A DNA stretch of 10,759 nt from an uncultured Ruminiclostridium sp. (GCA_910585505.1 CAJUFF010000101.1:1-10759); one strand, 5' to 3'. Shown: positions 1-6,898, numbered from the stretch's first letter. Numbers and translations: made by a program. Notes: generated by a model not told the origin, from the sequence alone.

Positions 1-50
1 ACTGTTAACCAATTAAAAACCATTTTTCCAATTTTTAATTGGTTAACAGT
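1..50. repeat. 19-bp perfect inverted repeat upstream of the ABC ATPase gene
   Basis: Bases 1-19 are the exact reverse complement of bases 32-50, separated by a 12-base AT-rich centre. The core of each arm reads TTAACCAATTAA or its complement. The repeat ends 22 bases before the ATPase start codon and 9 bases before its AAGGAG ribosome site. No T-run follows the right arm and the stem has little GC, so a classical terminator is unlikely. It could be an operator for a dimeric repressor or an RNA hairpin in the leader. The left arm begins at the first base of the window, so the repeat may extend further. Confidence 0.8.
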
Positions 51-72
51 ATAACATATAAGGAGAATTGTT

Positions 73-840
73 ATGAAAGATATTCTTGAAGTAAAAGACC
101 TTTGCAAAACATATGTGGTAAACAAGCGGCAGAACAACGTGTTGAGAAACGTAAGCTTCCATGTTTCCGAAGGAGAGATGACGGCGGTGATGGGACCGTC
201 GGGATCGGGAAAATCCACCCTTTTGTACGCCGTTTCGGGAATGGACGGGATAACCGCTGGTGAAGCGAAGTTCTGCGGCAAAAATATAGCCGAAATGAAT
301 CAGAAAGATTTGGCGGAGCTTCGACTGAATGAAATGGGATTTATTTTTCAGCAGATGTATATGCTGAAAAACCTTTCCATACTGGATAATATAATACTTC
401 CCGCCTGTCAGTCGGAAAAGCTGAAGGAATCCCGCCGCGAAACCGCCGAGCGGGGGAGAGAGCTTATGCGCAGATTGGGTATAATCGACATCGCGGACAA
501 CGACATTAACGAGGTGTCGGGAGGACAGCTTCAGAGAGCCTGCATCTGCCGCAGCATGATAAATGAGCCGGAAATGATTTTTGCCGACGAACCCACGGGA
601 GCGCTTAACCGTTCCGCCTCCGACGAGGTGATGGAGGAGCTGACAAAGCTTAACCAAAAGGGAACCACCGTGATGTTGGTTACCCATGACGTCAAGGTGG
701 CGGCAAGATGTTCAAGAGTTATGTATATAGTTGACGGGAACATAAAAGGGGAGTATAATTATATGGAAACGGACGTGGGGAAGAGCCTGCGTGAGAGGGA
801 AAGAGCGCTTAACGGATGGCTTATGGAGATGGGCTGGTAA
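73..840 (+). CDS. ABC transporter ATP-binding protein (LolD/MacB/Vex2-like)
   Basis: This is a 255-residue cytoplasmic nucleotide-binding subunit of an ABC transporter and would power an export or antimicrobial-peptide-type permease by ATP hydrolysis. Visible motifs are Walker A GPSGSGKST (41-49), Q-loop glutamines at 93-94, signature SGGQLQRA (149-156), Walker B MIFADEP (168-174) and the switch histidine 205 in VTHD. The length fits a complete single-domain ATPase of the MacB/LolD/BceA group. The ATG has an AAGGAG site at 60-65, 7 bases upstream. No permease gene follows: the next gene, 69 bases on, is a response regulator. The partner permease may lie left of the window or elsewhere. The ATPase-regulator-kinase order recalls the streptococcal vex-vnc locus, but that is an analogy. 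The ATPase call is firm; the substrate is unknown. Confidence 0.95.
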   Translation: MKDILEVKDLCKTYVVNKRQNNVLRNVSFHVSEGEMTAVMGPSGSGKSTLLYAVSGMDGITAGEAKFCGKNIAEMNQKDLAELRLNEMGFIFQQMYMLKNLSILDNIILPACQSEKLKESRRETAERGRELMRRLGIIDIADNDINEVSGGQLQRACICRSMINEPEMIFADEPTGALNRSASDEVMEELTKLNQKGTTVMLVTHDVKVAARCSRVMYIVDGNIKGEYNYMETDVGKSLRERERALNGWLMEMGW

Positions 841-909
841 TTTTTGCCTAAAGTGCATACAAATTTCGCTGCCGTCCGCGAACATTTACATTATTAAGGG
901 GGGATCGGA

Positions 910-1578
910 TTGACCGATATACTGATAGTTGAGGACAACAAAGAGCTGTCTCAGCTTTTGCGCGACTTTCTCATAAACGAGGGATATGCGGTAAGCACAG
1001 CCGAAACCGGAGAAAAAGCCCTTGCGCTTTACGAGAGATACGGGGCGAAGCTTGTGGTGCTGGACATAATGCTTCCCGGTCTCGACGGCTTTTCCGTCCT
1101 CAAAAAAATAAGAGAAAAAAGCAACACCCCCGTTCTGATTGTTTCGGCTAAGGGGGAAAAGGAGGACAAGCTGAACGGTATTAACGGGGGCGCCGACGAC
1201 TATATTGAAAAGCCCTATGACATTGACATAATGCTTGCGAAAATAGCGGGGATATTTAAACGGCGCTACTCCGTGGATTCGCTCACCGAAGGGGATATAA
1301 CCGTGGACAGGGTGAACCGCGCGGTTTACAAGGGCGGCGTTTTTGTGGAGACAACATCCAAGGAGCTTGAGCTTCTTCTCCTGCTTATGGAAAATAAAAA
1401 CAGGCCTCTTACAAAGGAATATATTTTCAACGCCGTGTGGGGTATCGACAGCTTTTCCGAGCCTCAGACTCTTACGGTACACATAAAGCGGCTAAGGGAA
1501 AAAATAGAGGCAGACCCCAAAAATCCTCAAAAAATCGTAACCGTATGGGGTACCGGTTATAAATATACGGAGAATTGA
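910..1578 (+). CDS. OmpR-family response regulator (VncR-like)
   Basis: This 222-residue DNA-binding response regulator has an N-terminal receiver domain (about 3-115) and a C-terminal winged-helix OmpR/PhoB domain (about 125-220). The receiver shows acidic residues near 8-9 (VEDN), phospho-acceptor Asp52 in LDIMLPG, Ser79 and Lys101 in YIEKPY. The C-terminus has the usual LTVHIKRLREKIE recognition-helix region and a final GTGYKY. The start is TTG at 910, with an AAGGGGG ribosome site about 7 bases upstream; no better start is visible. Its stop overlaps the region just before the kinase ATG, so the two are probably translationally coupled. It resembles regulators next to ABC transporters, and the ATPase immediately upstream supports that. 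A VanR role cannot be excluded, but the van genes here face the other way. Confidence 0.93.
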   Translation: MTDILIVEDNKELSQLLRDFLINEGYAVSTAETGEKALALYERYGAKLVVLDIMLPGLDGFSVLKKIREKSNTPVLIVSAKGEKEDKLNGINGGADDYIEKPYDIDIMLAKIAGIFKRRYSVDSLTEGDITVDRVNRAVYKGGVFVETTSKELELLLLLMENKNRPLTKEYIFNAVWGIDSFSEPQTLTVHIKRLREKIEADPKNPQKIVTVWGTGYKYTEN

Positions 1579-1583
1579 ACGGT

Positions 1584-2822
1584 ATGAAATCCTTCTGGAA
1601 ATTATTTGCCGCCGTTATCGCGTTTCTGACGCTGGTTGTAATGCTGACCGACTGCTTTCTTGTTTTCGGGAGCAAGGCGGGCGGCGCCCGACCCTATCGT
1701 GTGGAGATAAACAGAGCGTATGAGGCTATGAAAAGCTCCGACAAAATCCCCGACCTTTCGGAATATCCTCATATAACAAAAATAGTAAGGCAGCCGGAGC
1801 CTTTGACAGGGGATTTTTTCGGCTCAAAAAGCGATTACCTTATAAAAGAAATAAACGGCATTTTGTACCGCTTTGAATATGTAAGAGACAATAACACGGC
1901 GGAAAGTCTGCTGCTCCCGATAAACCTTATTATGCTGTTTATATCGGGCTTTGTCATATTCGTGCTTTTGTATGTTAGAAGCAAAATACTCAGCCCCTTT
2001 GAAAAGCTGTCCGAGTTTCCGCTGTCTTTGGCGAAGGGGAACCTTTCCCTTCCCCTTAAGGAAAGCAAAAACCGTTTTTTCGGCAGATTTCTCTGGGGAA
2101 TGGATCAGCTTCGGGAGAATATCGAAAAGCAAAAAAGCCGCGAGCTGGAGCTTCAAAAGGAAAAAAAGACCCTTTTACTTTCTCTTTCCCACGATATAAA
2201 AACTCCCCTTTCCGCCATAAAGCTTTATTCAAAGGCGTTGTCGAAGGGGCTTTACACCGACGAGGAAAAAAGGCTTGAAATAGCTTTGGCCATAGGGGAG
2301 AAAGCGGACGATATAGAAGCCCGAACCGCCGAAATTATTACCGCGGCGAGAGAGGATTTTCTTTCCTTTGAGGTAAACAATACCGAATTCTACCTGTCCT
2401 CGCTTTTAAAAAACACGGAAAGTTACTATTCCGAAAAGCTTAAGCTTATAAGCTCCGAGCTGAATATTTCCGAATATTCCGACTGTCTTATAAAAGGCGA
2501 CCCCGACCGCGCCGAAGAGGTGATACAAAATCTTATGGAAAACGCCATAAAATACGGGGACGGAAAAGCCGTGAAAATCGTCGTTTCCGAGGAGGACGGC
2601 TGTGTTTTGATATCGGTGTCAAACGGCGGGGCGGCTATCTCGGAGGAAGAGCTTCCCCATATTTTTGAAAGCTTCTGGAGGGGCAAAAACTCCGTTGACG
2701 TAAGCGGAAGCGGGCTTGGTCTTTATATCTGCCGACAGCTTATGAGGGAAATGAAGGGGGAAATATTCGCCGAATCCGGCGGCGGCGCGCTTAAGGTGAC
2801 GGTGGTTTTCGGAAAGGCGTAA
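1584..2822 (+). CDS. Sensor histidine kinase (VncS-like, HisKA type)
   Basis: This is a membrane sensor kinase of 412 residues, presumed partner of the preceding regulator. Counting from the ATG, a first membrane segment lies at about 5-27, an extracytoplasmic sensor loop of roughly 85 residues follows, and a second segment lies at about 113-131. The H-box LSHDIKTPLSAIKLYSKAL carries the phospho-acceptor His203. An N-box (NLMENAIKYGDG) and G-box (GSGLGLYICRQL) complete the ATPase domain. A TTG at 1575 is in frame but is only 2 bases from GGAG at 1569-1572, too close to serve as a start; the ATG at 1584 is 11 bases away and is preferred. The last 32 bases overlap the 3' end of the convergent VanT-like gene. 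The stimulus is unknown; cell-envelope stress or a peptide would fit the family. Confidence 0.93.
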   Translation: MKSFWKLFAAVIAFLTLVVMLTDCFLVFGSKAGGARPYRVEINRAYEAMKSSDKIPDLSEYPHITKIVRQPEPLTGDFFGSKSDYLIKEINGILYRFEYVRDNNTAESLLLPINLIMLFISGFVIFVLLYVRSKILSPFEKLSEFPLSLAKGNLSLPLKESKNRFFGRFLWGMDQLRENIEKQKSRELELQKEKKTLLLSLSHDIKTPLSAIKLYSKALSKGLYTDEEKRLEIALAIGEKADDIEARTAEIITAAREDFLSFEVNNTEFYLSSLLKNTESYYSEKLKLISSELNISEYSDCLIKGDPDRAEEVIQNLMENAIKYGDGKAVKIVVSEEDGCVLISVSNGGAAISEEELPHIFESFWRGKNSVDVSGSGLGLYICRQLMREMKGEIFAESGGGALKVTVVFGKA

Positions 2823-3828
2823 CATTACTTTTCCGCAGCCGACGCAGGATATCGCACAGCAGCCCTGTCCCCACGCTTAACAAACACACTATGATATAAA
2901 GTAAAAGATTGTTTTCCACCATAATTTTTTCCGTTCCGGTAAGCTTTGAGAAAAATCTTACCGCAACTATCAGAAACGGGTGAAAAATGTAAACGTCGGA
3001 AGCCATATTCCGCAGTTTTCTGTTTTCGGAGCCGCTTTGAAATATAAGCGCTCTGAACAGAAAATACATAAGCGGAACCAGAAACAGATACATGGCGGTA
3101 TGCCTTTGCATACCGGAACGGTGTAAAATTATTCCCTCCGCGCTCATAAGCAGGAACAGCAGAAAGGCGTACATAAAATCATATGTTCCCTTTTTCCCGG
3201 CTCTTTTGATTAAATATCCCATATACAAAAACACAGGAGCGTAAAACAAGCCGTTTCTGGTATAGTCGGAAACATTGAACAGTGCGTCGTAAAAGCCTTT
3301 GATTACATCGTTCCCCTTGATAAATCCGTAATAGCCGTCGCCGAACAAGCCTATAATGTAAAGAAGGCAGACTATGGCAAGCCCTGTCTTTTTCCCCGTT
3401 CTCTTTATCAGAAAATACGCTGTCCATAACCCCAAGAAAAGCGCGGGGAAGTACCATAAATGATAAAATGTGCCGTTAATAAATATGTCCTTTAAAACGG
3501 ACAAAAAGAAATTTGACGGATTTTCCGGATCGAACCCTTTGATTCCCATATAAAAATTTATGGGAAGATAAAATAAAATACAGAAAAGATAGAGCTTTAG
3601 TATCTTCACCGTGTAGGATATAAGGCTTTTTTTGTTTTCCGAGGCTTTATGCAGCGTATAATAACCCGTTATCATCAGGAACAAGGGCACCGCGGTTCTT
3701 CCCAACACGGCGGTAAGGAAAAAGTCAAACTCTCCGTCTATATTCTCGAAGGGCGAAATATGAATGGCGACCACAAGAAATGAAGCCGCAAAACGCCAGA
3801 TATCAATGCTTATTCCTTTGTTTGTCAT
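2791..3828 (-). CDS. VanT-type membrane domain protein without racemase domain (acyltransferase-3 fold)
   Basis: This 345-residue polytopic membrane protein has about ten hydrophobic segments. The N-terminus (NKGISIDIWRFAASFLVVAIH, His23) and the internal DYTRNGLFYAPVFLYMGYL match the membrane half of VanT, the serine racemase of VanC/VanG-type clusters; that half belongs to the acyltransferase-3 superfamily and is thought to bring in L-serine. Full VanT is about 700 residues with a C-terminal PLP-dependent racemase domain. Here the protein stops just after the last membrane segment, and no racemase sequence follows on this strand. The last ten or so residues are read from DNA antisense to the kinase gene. 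The ATG overlaps the VanXY stop in an ATGA, indicating coupling. An O-acetyltransferase role is the alternative. I judge a VanT-type membrane domain likely and its present activity uncertain. Confidence 0.78.
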   Translation of the reverse strand: MTNKGISIDIWRFAASFLVVAIHISPFENIDGEFDFFLTAVLGRTAVPLFLMITGYYTLHKASENKKSLISYTVKILKLYLFCILFYLPINFYMGIKGFDPENPSNFFLSVLKDIFINGTFYHLWYFPALFLGLWTAYFLIKRTGKKTGLAIVCLLYIIGLFGDGYYGFIKGNDVIKGFYDALFNVSDYTRNGLFYAPVFLYMGYLIKRAGKKGTYDFMYAFLLFLLMSAEGIILHRSGMQRHTAMYLFLVPLMYFLFRALIFQSGSENRKLRNMASDVYIFHPFLIVAVRFFSKLTGTEKIMVENNLLLYIIVCLLSVGTGLLCDILRRLRKSNVTPFRKPPSP

Positions 3829-4562
3829 ATGCCGCTTTCTTTTACCGTCAGAATAAACCCGTCGGCGTTGTTTCCCGATACGGTAAAGCTCCCTTCCGCC
3901 GCGATTTCCGCACCATCTTCGCCGCAGGGTATGTAATATACCGCGTATCCGAGGCTCTTTAAGGGCTTGTCGGGATAAACAAATGCCTTTAGATACTCAA
4001 TATATTCCTCAAGGCAAAAACCGCTTTCCTCGATTATTTTTGAATGCGGAAAACCCACATAACGGAAGTGCCATTCCTCTCCCGAAATTCCCGTAACCAC
4101 CCTTTTTTCTTCCTTGTATCTTTCGATAAATCCGTAAATTGCAGCTGTCTTACGGAATTCTTCACATATGCCGAAGCGGGGAAACCTCGGACAGATAAAA
4201 TTTATCTCTCCCTCGTTCAGGGCAAGGTCTATGGCGAGTCCCGTCTGGTGCTCGCTGGCTCCTGGGATCGCCACATATTTTTTTGTATATTCCGAACCGT
4301 TTTCGTTCAGAGAGGCATTGTAAATTTCTGCCTGTTCCTCAAAGCTTCGGTAACCGCTTACGGGCACAATCCGTTCCCCCGCCCCTATACCGTTCAGCAG
4401 CAGATGGAGCGCGCGGTTTGTATCACGCGAAATGGTTATATTTTTAAAGCTTTCGCTAAACGGCACAAGCTCCTCCGCCAATGTTTTTACGTCAAACTTT
4501 TTGTTTACAAGTACAAGGCTTCCTTTTCCCACATATTCGATTTTTAATTTTATCATACGCAT
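3825..4562 (-). CDS. VanXY-type D,D-dipeptidase/D,D-carboxypeptidase (peptidase M15B)
   Basis: This 245-residue zinc peptidase is of the VanY/VanXY family. In van clusters the bifunctional VanXY enzyme hydrolyses D-Ala-D-Ala and removes terminal D-Ala from UDP-MurNAc-pentapeptide, so that the altered precursor prevails. Visible are SGYRS (69-73), the zinc motif SEHQTGLAID with His105 and Asp112, and EEWHFRYVG with the probable catalytic Glu162 and zinc ligand His165. There is no signal peptide or membrane anchor, which points to cytoplasmic VanXY rather than membrane-bound VanY. The order of motifs (ICPRF, YGFIERY, TGIS, GFPHSKII) follows VanXYC closely. A tail of about 50 residues (from 196) exceeds VanXYC but is compatible with the longer VanXYG. 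GGAGGG lies 5 bases before the ATG at 4562. Separated from the ligase gene by a MITE-like insert. Confidence 0.88.
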   Translation of the reverse strand: MRMIKLKIEYVGKGSLVLVNKKFDVKTLAEELVPFSESFKNITISRDTNRALHLLLNGIGAGERIVPVSGYRSFEEQAEIYNASLNENGSEYTKKYVAIPGASEHQTGLAIDLALNEGEINFICPRFPRFGICEEFRKTAAIYGFIERYKEEKRVVTGISGEEWHFRYVGFPHSKIIEESGFCLEEYIEYLKAFVYPDKPLKSLGYAVYYIPCGEDGAEIAAEGSFTVSGNNADGFILTVKESGI

Positions 4563-4584
4563 TTAAACCCTCCGTAAATTTTAT

Positions 4585-4767
4585 ATTATAGCAATCCAAC
4601 AAAAAGATAAACAAACAGGAGCGAAGCGACTAAATGTCCTTTCCGCTTCCCTTTCGGACTCCGAAAGGGAAGTAGGGGAGTCCAAAGGACGGGGGCAACG
4701 CCCCCAATGCTTGTGTGTTTTTTGCACTGTTGTAATTTTGTTTAAACTTTTTTTGGATTGCTATAAT
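4585..4767. mobile_element. MITE-like element between the ligase and VanXY genes
   Basis: The ends are inverted repeats: 4585-4599 is the perfect complement of 4753-4767 (core TAGCAATCCAA), and the match continues imperfectly inward to about 31 bp with 27 identities. TA dinucleotides flank the core, as expected for IS630/Tc1-mariner-type insertion. The 183-bp interior has no coding sequence. It holds a 12-bp perfect stem with a 3-base loop (4646-4657 with 4661-4672), an outer 7-bp stem (4636-4642 with 4684-4690) and a GC-only hairpin GGGGGC-AAC-GCCCCC at 4691-4705. Short non-autonomous elements with this architecture are common in Clostridia; a mobilising transposase is not in the window. It interrupts what is usually a tightly packed van operon. 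Confidence 0.75.
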
Positions 4768-4811
4768 TCCCGATCGACAACAAAATTTGTCTATACTTTG
4801 ATCGGGAATTA
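4764..4811. repeat. Inverted repeat immediately downstream of the ligase stop codon
   Basis: The arms TAATTCCCGATC (4764-4775) and GATCGGGAATTA (4800-4811) are perfect complements of 12 bp around a 24-base centre. The centre itself contains a small stem, GACAA (4776-4780) with TTGTC (4787-4791). The right arm ends 3 bases from the ligase TAA on the opposite strand. The left arm overlaps the MITE terminal repeat by 4 bases. No U-run follows on either strand, so a standard Rho-independent terminator is not supported; an mRNA 3'-end stabiliser or a protein-binding site is possible. Confidence 0.7.
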
Positions 4812-4814
4812 GTA

Positions 4815-5858
4815 TTATTCCTCCGCAAGCTCTATAAGCCGTTCTATCGTTTCCTCAAAGGAAATGCCCGCCGAATTAAGCATATTCGGATATCTTGAAT
4901 GAGAAGTAAAACCGGGTATGGTGTTCACCTCGTTAAAAATTATCCTTTTATCTTTTGTATAGAACATATCAACGCGCGCGAAGCCCTTACAGCCCAATAT
5001 TTTATAAATATTCAGGGCAAAGACTTTTATTTTTTCTTTTTCGCACTGTGCGAGTCTTGCGGGCAAATGTATTTTGCTTGTCTTTAAGCTGTATTTTTCG
5101 TAAAAGTCAAAAAAGCCGTTTTGGTTTTCCAGCTCGATTTCGTCAATCTCACCCACAATGGGCGCAAGGCTTCCCAATACCGCGCAGCCCACCTCGAAAC
5201 CGTCAACGCTTTCTTCTATCAAAACCTTATTGTCGTAAACAAACGCTTCTTTAAGCGCCGCTTCAAGCTCTCCGAGGTAGCGTATCTTTCCCACACCCAC
5301 CGAAGACCCCGCTTTTAACGGTTTTACAAACAACGGATATCTCAGATCAAAAATCTTTTCCTCAACATAATCAAAACTATCCGTTTTTTTGAACAGATAT
5401 CCCTTGGGTACGGCGAATCCCTTTGAAGCGGCAAGCTCGTGAGCCAAATGCTTATCCATACAAATTGCCGAAGAGGTCATGCCGCAGCCCGCGCACTTTA
5501 TACCCGCAAGCTCCAGAAGCCCCTGCAATCTTCCGTCCTCGCCGTTCTTTCCGTGAAGAACGGGAAAGGCTACGTCTATTCTTACTGTTTCCCCCGTATC
5601 AAGAAGTATTATTCCTCGGTCGCTTCTGTTAACCGACACCGTAATTTTTCTAAGGCTCTTTTCGTTAAACCAGCGGTCGTTTTCAATCTCCTCGACTCGT
5701 CCCTCATAAAGATAAAAATCCCCGTATTCGGTGATTCCTATAAGAATCACCGAATACTTTTCCTTATTGATGTTTTTTATTACCGAAGCGGCTGACATAA
5801 GCGAAACCTTGTATTCGCTGGAACACCCGCCAAAAAATATCGCAACAGTTTTTTTCAT
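4815..5858 (-). CDS. vanG: D-alanine-D-serine ligase, VanG type
   Basis: This ATP-grasp ligase of 347 residues joins D-Ala to a second D-amino acid for peptidoglycan precursors. The N-terminal GGCSSEYKVSL (10-20, Glu15) and VFPVLHGKNGEDG-like region (98-109), the KPLKAGSSVGVGK ATP-binding stretch (179-191), Asp297 in RVDMF and the FNEVNTIPGFTSHSRYPNM end are all intact. The omega-loop reads EKYSLKTSKIHLPA (254-267), the form seen in VanC/VanE/VanG D-Ala-D-Ser ligases, rather than the YxxKY of housekeeping Ddl or the form of D-Ala-D-Lac ligases. The start is placed at the ATG at 5858, one base after the VanW stop, where the conserved KKTVAIFFGG begins; an in-frame ATG at 5942 would add 28 basic residues unlike the family and lie inside vanW. 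Translation is probably coupled to vanW. The D-Ser preference is inferred from the loop. Confidence 0.9.
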   Translation of the reverse strand: MKKTVAIFFGGCSSEYKVSLMSAASVIKNINKEKYSVILIGITEYGDFYLYEGRVEEIENDRWFNEKSLRKITVSVNRSDRGIILLDTGETVRIDVAFPVLHGKNGEDGRLQGLLELAGIKCAGCGMTSSAICMDKHLAHELAASKGFAVPKGYLFKKTDSFDYVEEKIFDLRYPLFVKPLKAGSSVGVGKIRYLGELEAALKEAFVYDNKVLIEESVDGFEVGCAVLGSLAPIVGEIDEIELENQNGFFDFYEKYSLKTSKIHLPARLAQCEKEKIKVFALNIYKILGCKGFARVDMFYTKDKRIIFNEVNTIPGFTSHSRYPNMLNSAGISFEETIERLIELAEE

Positions 5859-5859
5859 T

Positions 5860-6708
5860 TCAATCCGCCGTTTCCTTTTTGTTTTTATCCGGAGCAAAAG
5901 CCCCCGCGGGAAGCTCATAACCGATGAGCAGCCTTTCGTCATACAGCTTTTCTTTTTTTGTAAGCCTGCCGCTTTTCTTATCCGTTGACGTACGCGATAC
6001 GGAAAAATATTTGTACAACTCTCCGTTTTCCCTTTTATATCGGACGTTTTCGTTTAATATCGAATATGTCGTATCGGATTCGGTATCCGAAAGGATTCTC
6101 CCGTACATATATTTATCGTCAAAGGTAATTTCTATCTGATAAATACCGTCCGTTTCGTTTTTTGCCTTAAGGTCGAGCCAACCTTCGCTTATGGTAGCGT
6201 CAATCCCGTCAAGCTCCGAGCCGTCGGGGTCGGGAAATGATTTAACGCCATGTCCGTGTCTTTCGGTTACGGTGAGCGGACTAATAAGAAACAGACCGTA
6301 AAGCAGGTTGCTCAGATGGCAGGTGCCGCCTCCTTTTTGCACAGTAAGATTTCCGTCGACAAGTATAAGCCCGTCCTTCATGCGCCCGTACCTATGGCTG
6401 TTTCTTGAAAGAAAGCAAAATGAAAAGGTTTCGCCGGGGTATATAAGAATACGGTTTATGGTCTTGCTTGTTATTTTCAAGTTATGGACCTTGTTTTGCT
6501 GATAAATTATATCCATTCCGCTGTTTTCGTTTATTACCGCGGTTTTTGCGGCGCAGATTTCATATTTCACGTTCTCCTCATTTTCTCCGAAGCGGCAAGC
6601 GTACCTGTTTTTGTCAAAGCGCATTTTTATACGTTCAAACAGGTTCCTTTGCCATATACGAAGAGGAAGAAGAAAAGGAAAGAACTGGGTAAGTCTTTTT
6701 CTCGCCAT
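5860..6708 (-). CDS. vanW: VanW family protein
   Basis: This 282-residue protein is first in the minus-strand cluster. The N-terminus MARKRLTQFFPFLLPLR closely recalls VanW of vanB/vanG clusters. The VanW domain covers about 85-155, with PGETFSF (91-97), GGGTCHLSNLLYGLF (126-140) and TVTERHGHGV (146-155). The biochemical function of VanW is unknown; it accompanies glycopeptide-resistance genes and occurs widely in Firmicutes. The ATG at 6708 is chosen because AAAGGCGG lies about 8 bases upstream and the family begins at MxRKRLTQ; the in-frame ATG at 6738 has no ribosome site. No signal peptide or clear membrane segment is visible. The stop is one base from the ligase ATG. A TATAAT on this strand at 6750-6755 gives a leader of about 35 bases. 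Confidence 0.9.
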   Translation of the reverse strand: MARKRLTQFFPFLLPLRIWQRNLFERIKMRFDKNRYACRFGENEENVKYEICAAKTAVINENSGMDIIYQQNKVHNLKITSKTINRILIYPGETFSFCFLSRNSHRYGRMKDGLILVDGNLTVQKGGGTCHLSNLLYGLFLISPLTVTERHGHGVKSFPDPDGSELDGIDATISEGWLDLKAKNETDGIYQIEITFDDKYMYGRILSDTESDTTYSILNENVRYKRENGELYKYFSVSRTSTDKKSGRLTKKEKLYDERLLIGYELPAGAFAPDKNKKETAD

Positions 6709-6749
6709 TTTATAATCCGCCTTTCGTTTTTGTCTCATATGACGTTTTT

Positions 6750-6755
6750 ATTATA
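6750..6755 (-). promoter_or_regulatory. Probable -10 element of the vanW promoter
   Basis: The minus strand reads GTATAATAAAAA with a perfect TATAAT at 6755-6750, about 42 bases before the vanW ATG. At 17-bp spacing the -35 position reads AAACCT, which is a poor match to TTGACA. A promoter with a good -10 and no -35 usually needs an activator. Three copies of TTGCG (plus-strand 6765-6769, 6789-6793, 6800-6804) lie upstream; the outer two fall around -46 to -61 relative to the predicted start. Confidence 0.5.
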
Positions 6756-6869
6756 CAGCTTTTTTTGCGTAAAGGTTTTAAGGAACTATTGCGAAAAGCT
6801 TGCGTTTTTATTAAATTTTTTAATTTGTAATTTTTCGCGTCAAAATTCTCTTATTTCACGCCGAACCAC

Positions 6870-6898
6870 TGGAAAAACGCTTTGATTTGCGGTATAAT
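6870..6898 (+). promoter_or_regulatory. Sigma-70-type promoter of the LytTR regulator gene
   Basis: TGGAAA at 6870-6875 (4 of 6 matches to TTGACA) is followed after 17 bp by a perfect TATAAT at 6893-6898. Predicted transcription starts near 6905, about 40 bases before the ATG at 6946. The -10 lies within the left arm of an inverted repeat, suggesting repression or autoregulation. Confidence 0.6.

Noticed and set aside
43..687. Long open frame on the minus strand opposite the ABC ATPase
   Set aside because: It is antisense to a gene with complete ABC motifs and shows no recognisable domain or ribosome site.
849..874. TAAA followed by GCCG before the OmpR regulator gene, resembling a second sigma-28 promoter
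   Set aside because: The spacer is 18 bases rather than 14-16, and the -10 reads GCCGTCCG, too far from GCCGATAA.
910..2822. Naming the OmpR/HisKA pair vanR/vanS because of the nearby van genes
   Set aside because: The pair is convergent with the van genes, lies at their far end, follows an ABC ATPase, and its H-box and receiver look more like the VncRS class. A van role is not excluded.
4691..4724. Rho-independent terminator from the GGGGGC-AAC-GCCCCC hairpin and the later T-run
   Set aside because: The T-run begins about 12 bases after the stem and lies on the strand opposite to the van genes; the hairpin fits better as an internal part of the MITE-like element.
5859..5942. Longer ligase starting at the ATG at 5942
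   Set aside because: The extra 28 residues are basic, unlike the family, lie inside the vanW coding region, and the conserved N-terminus begins at 5858.
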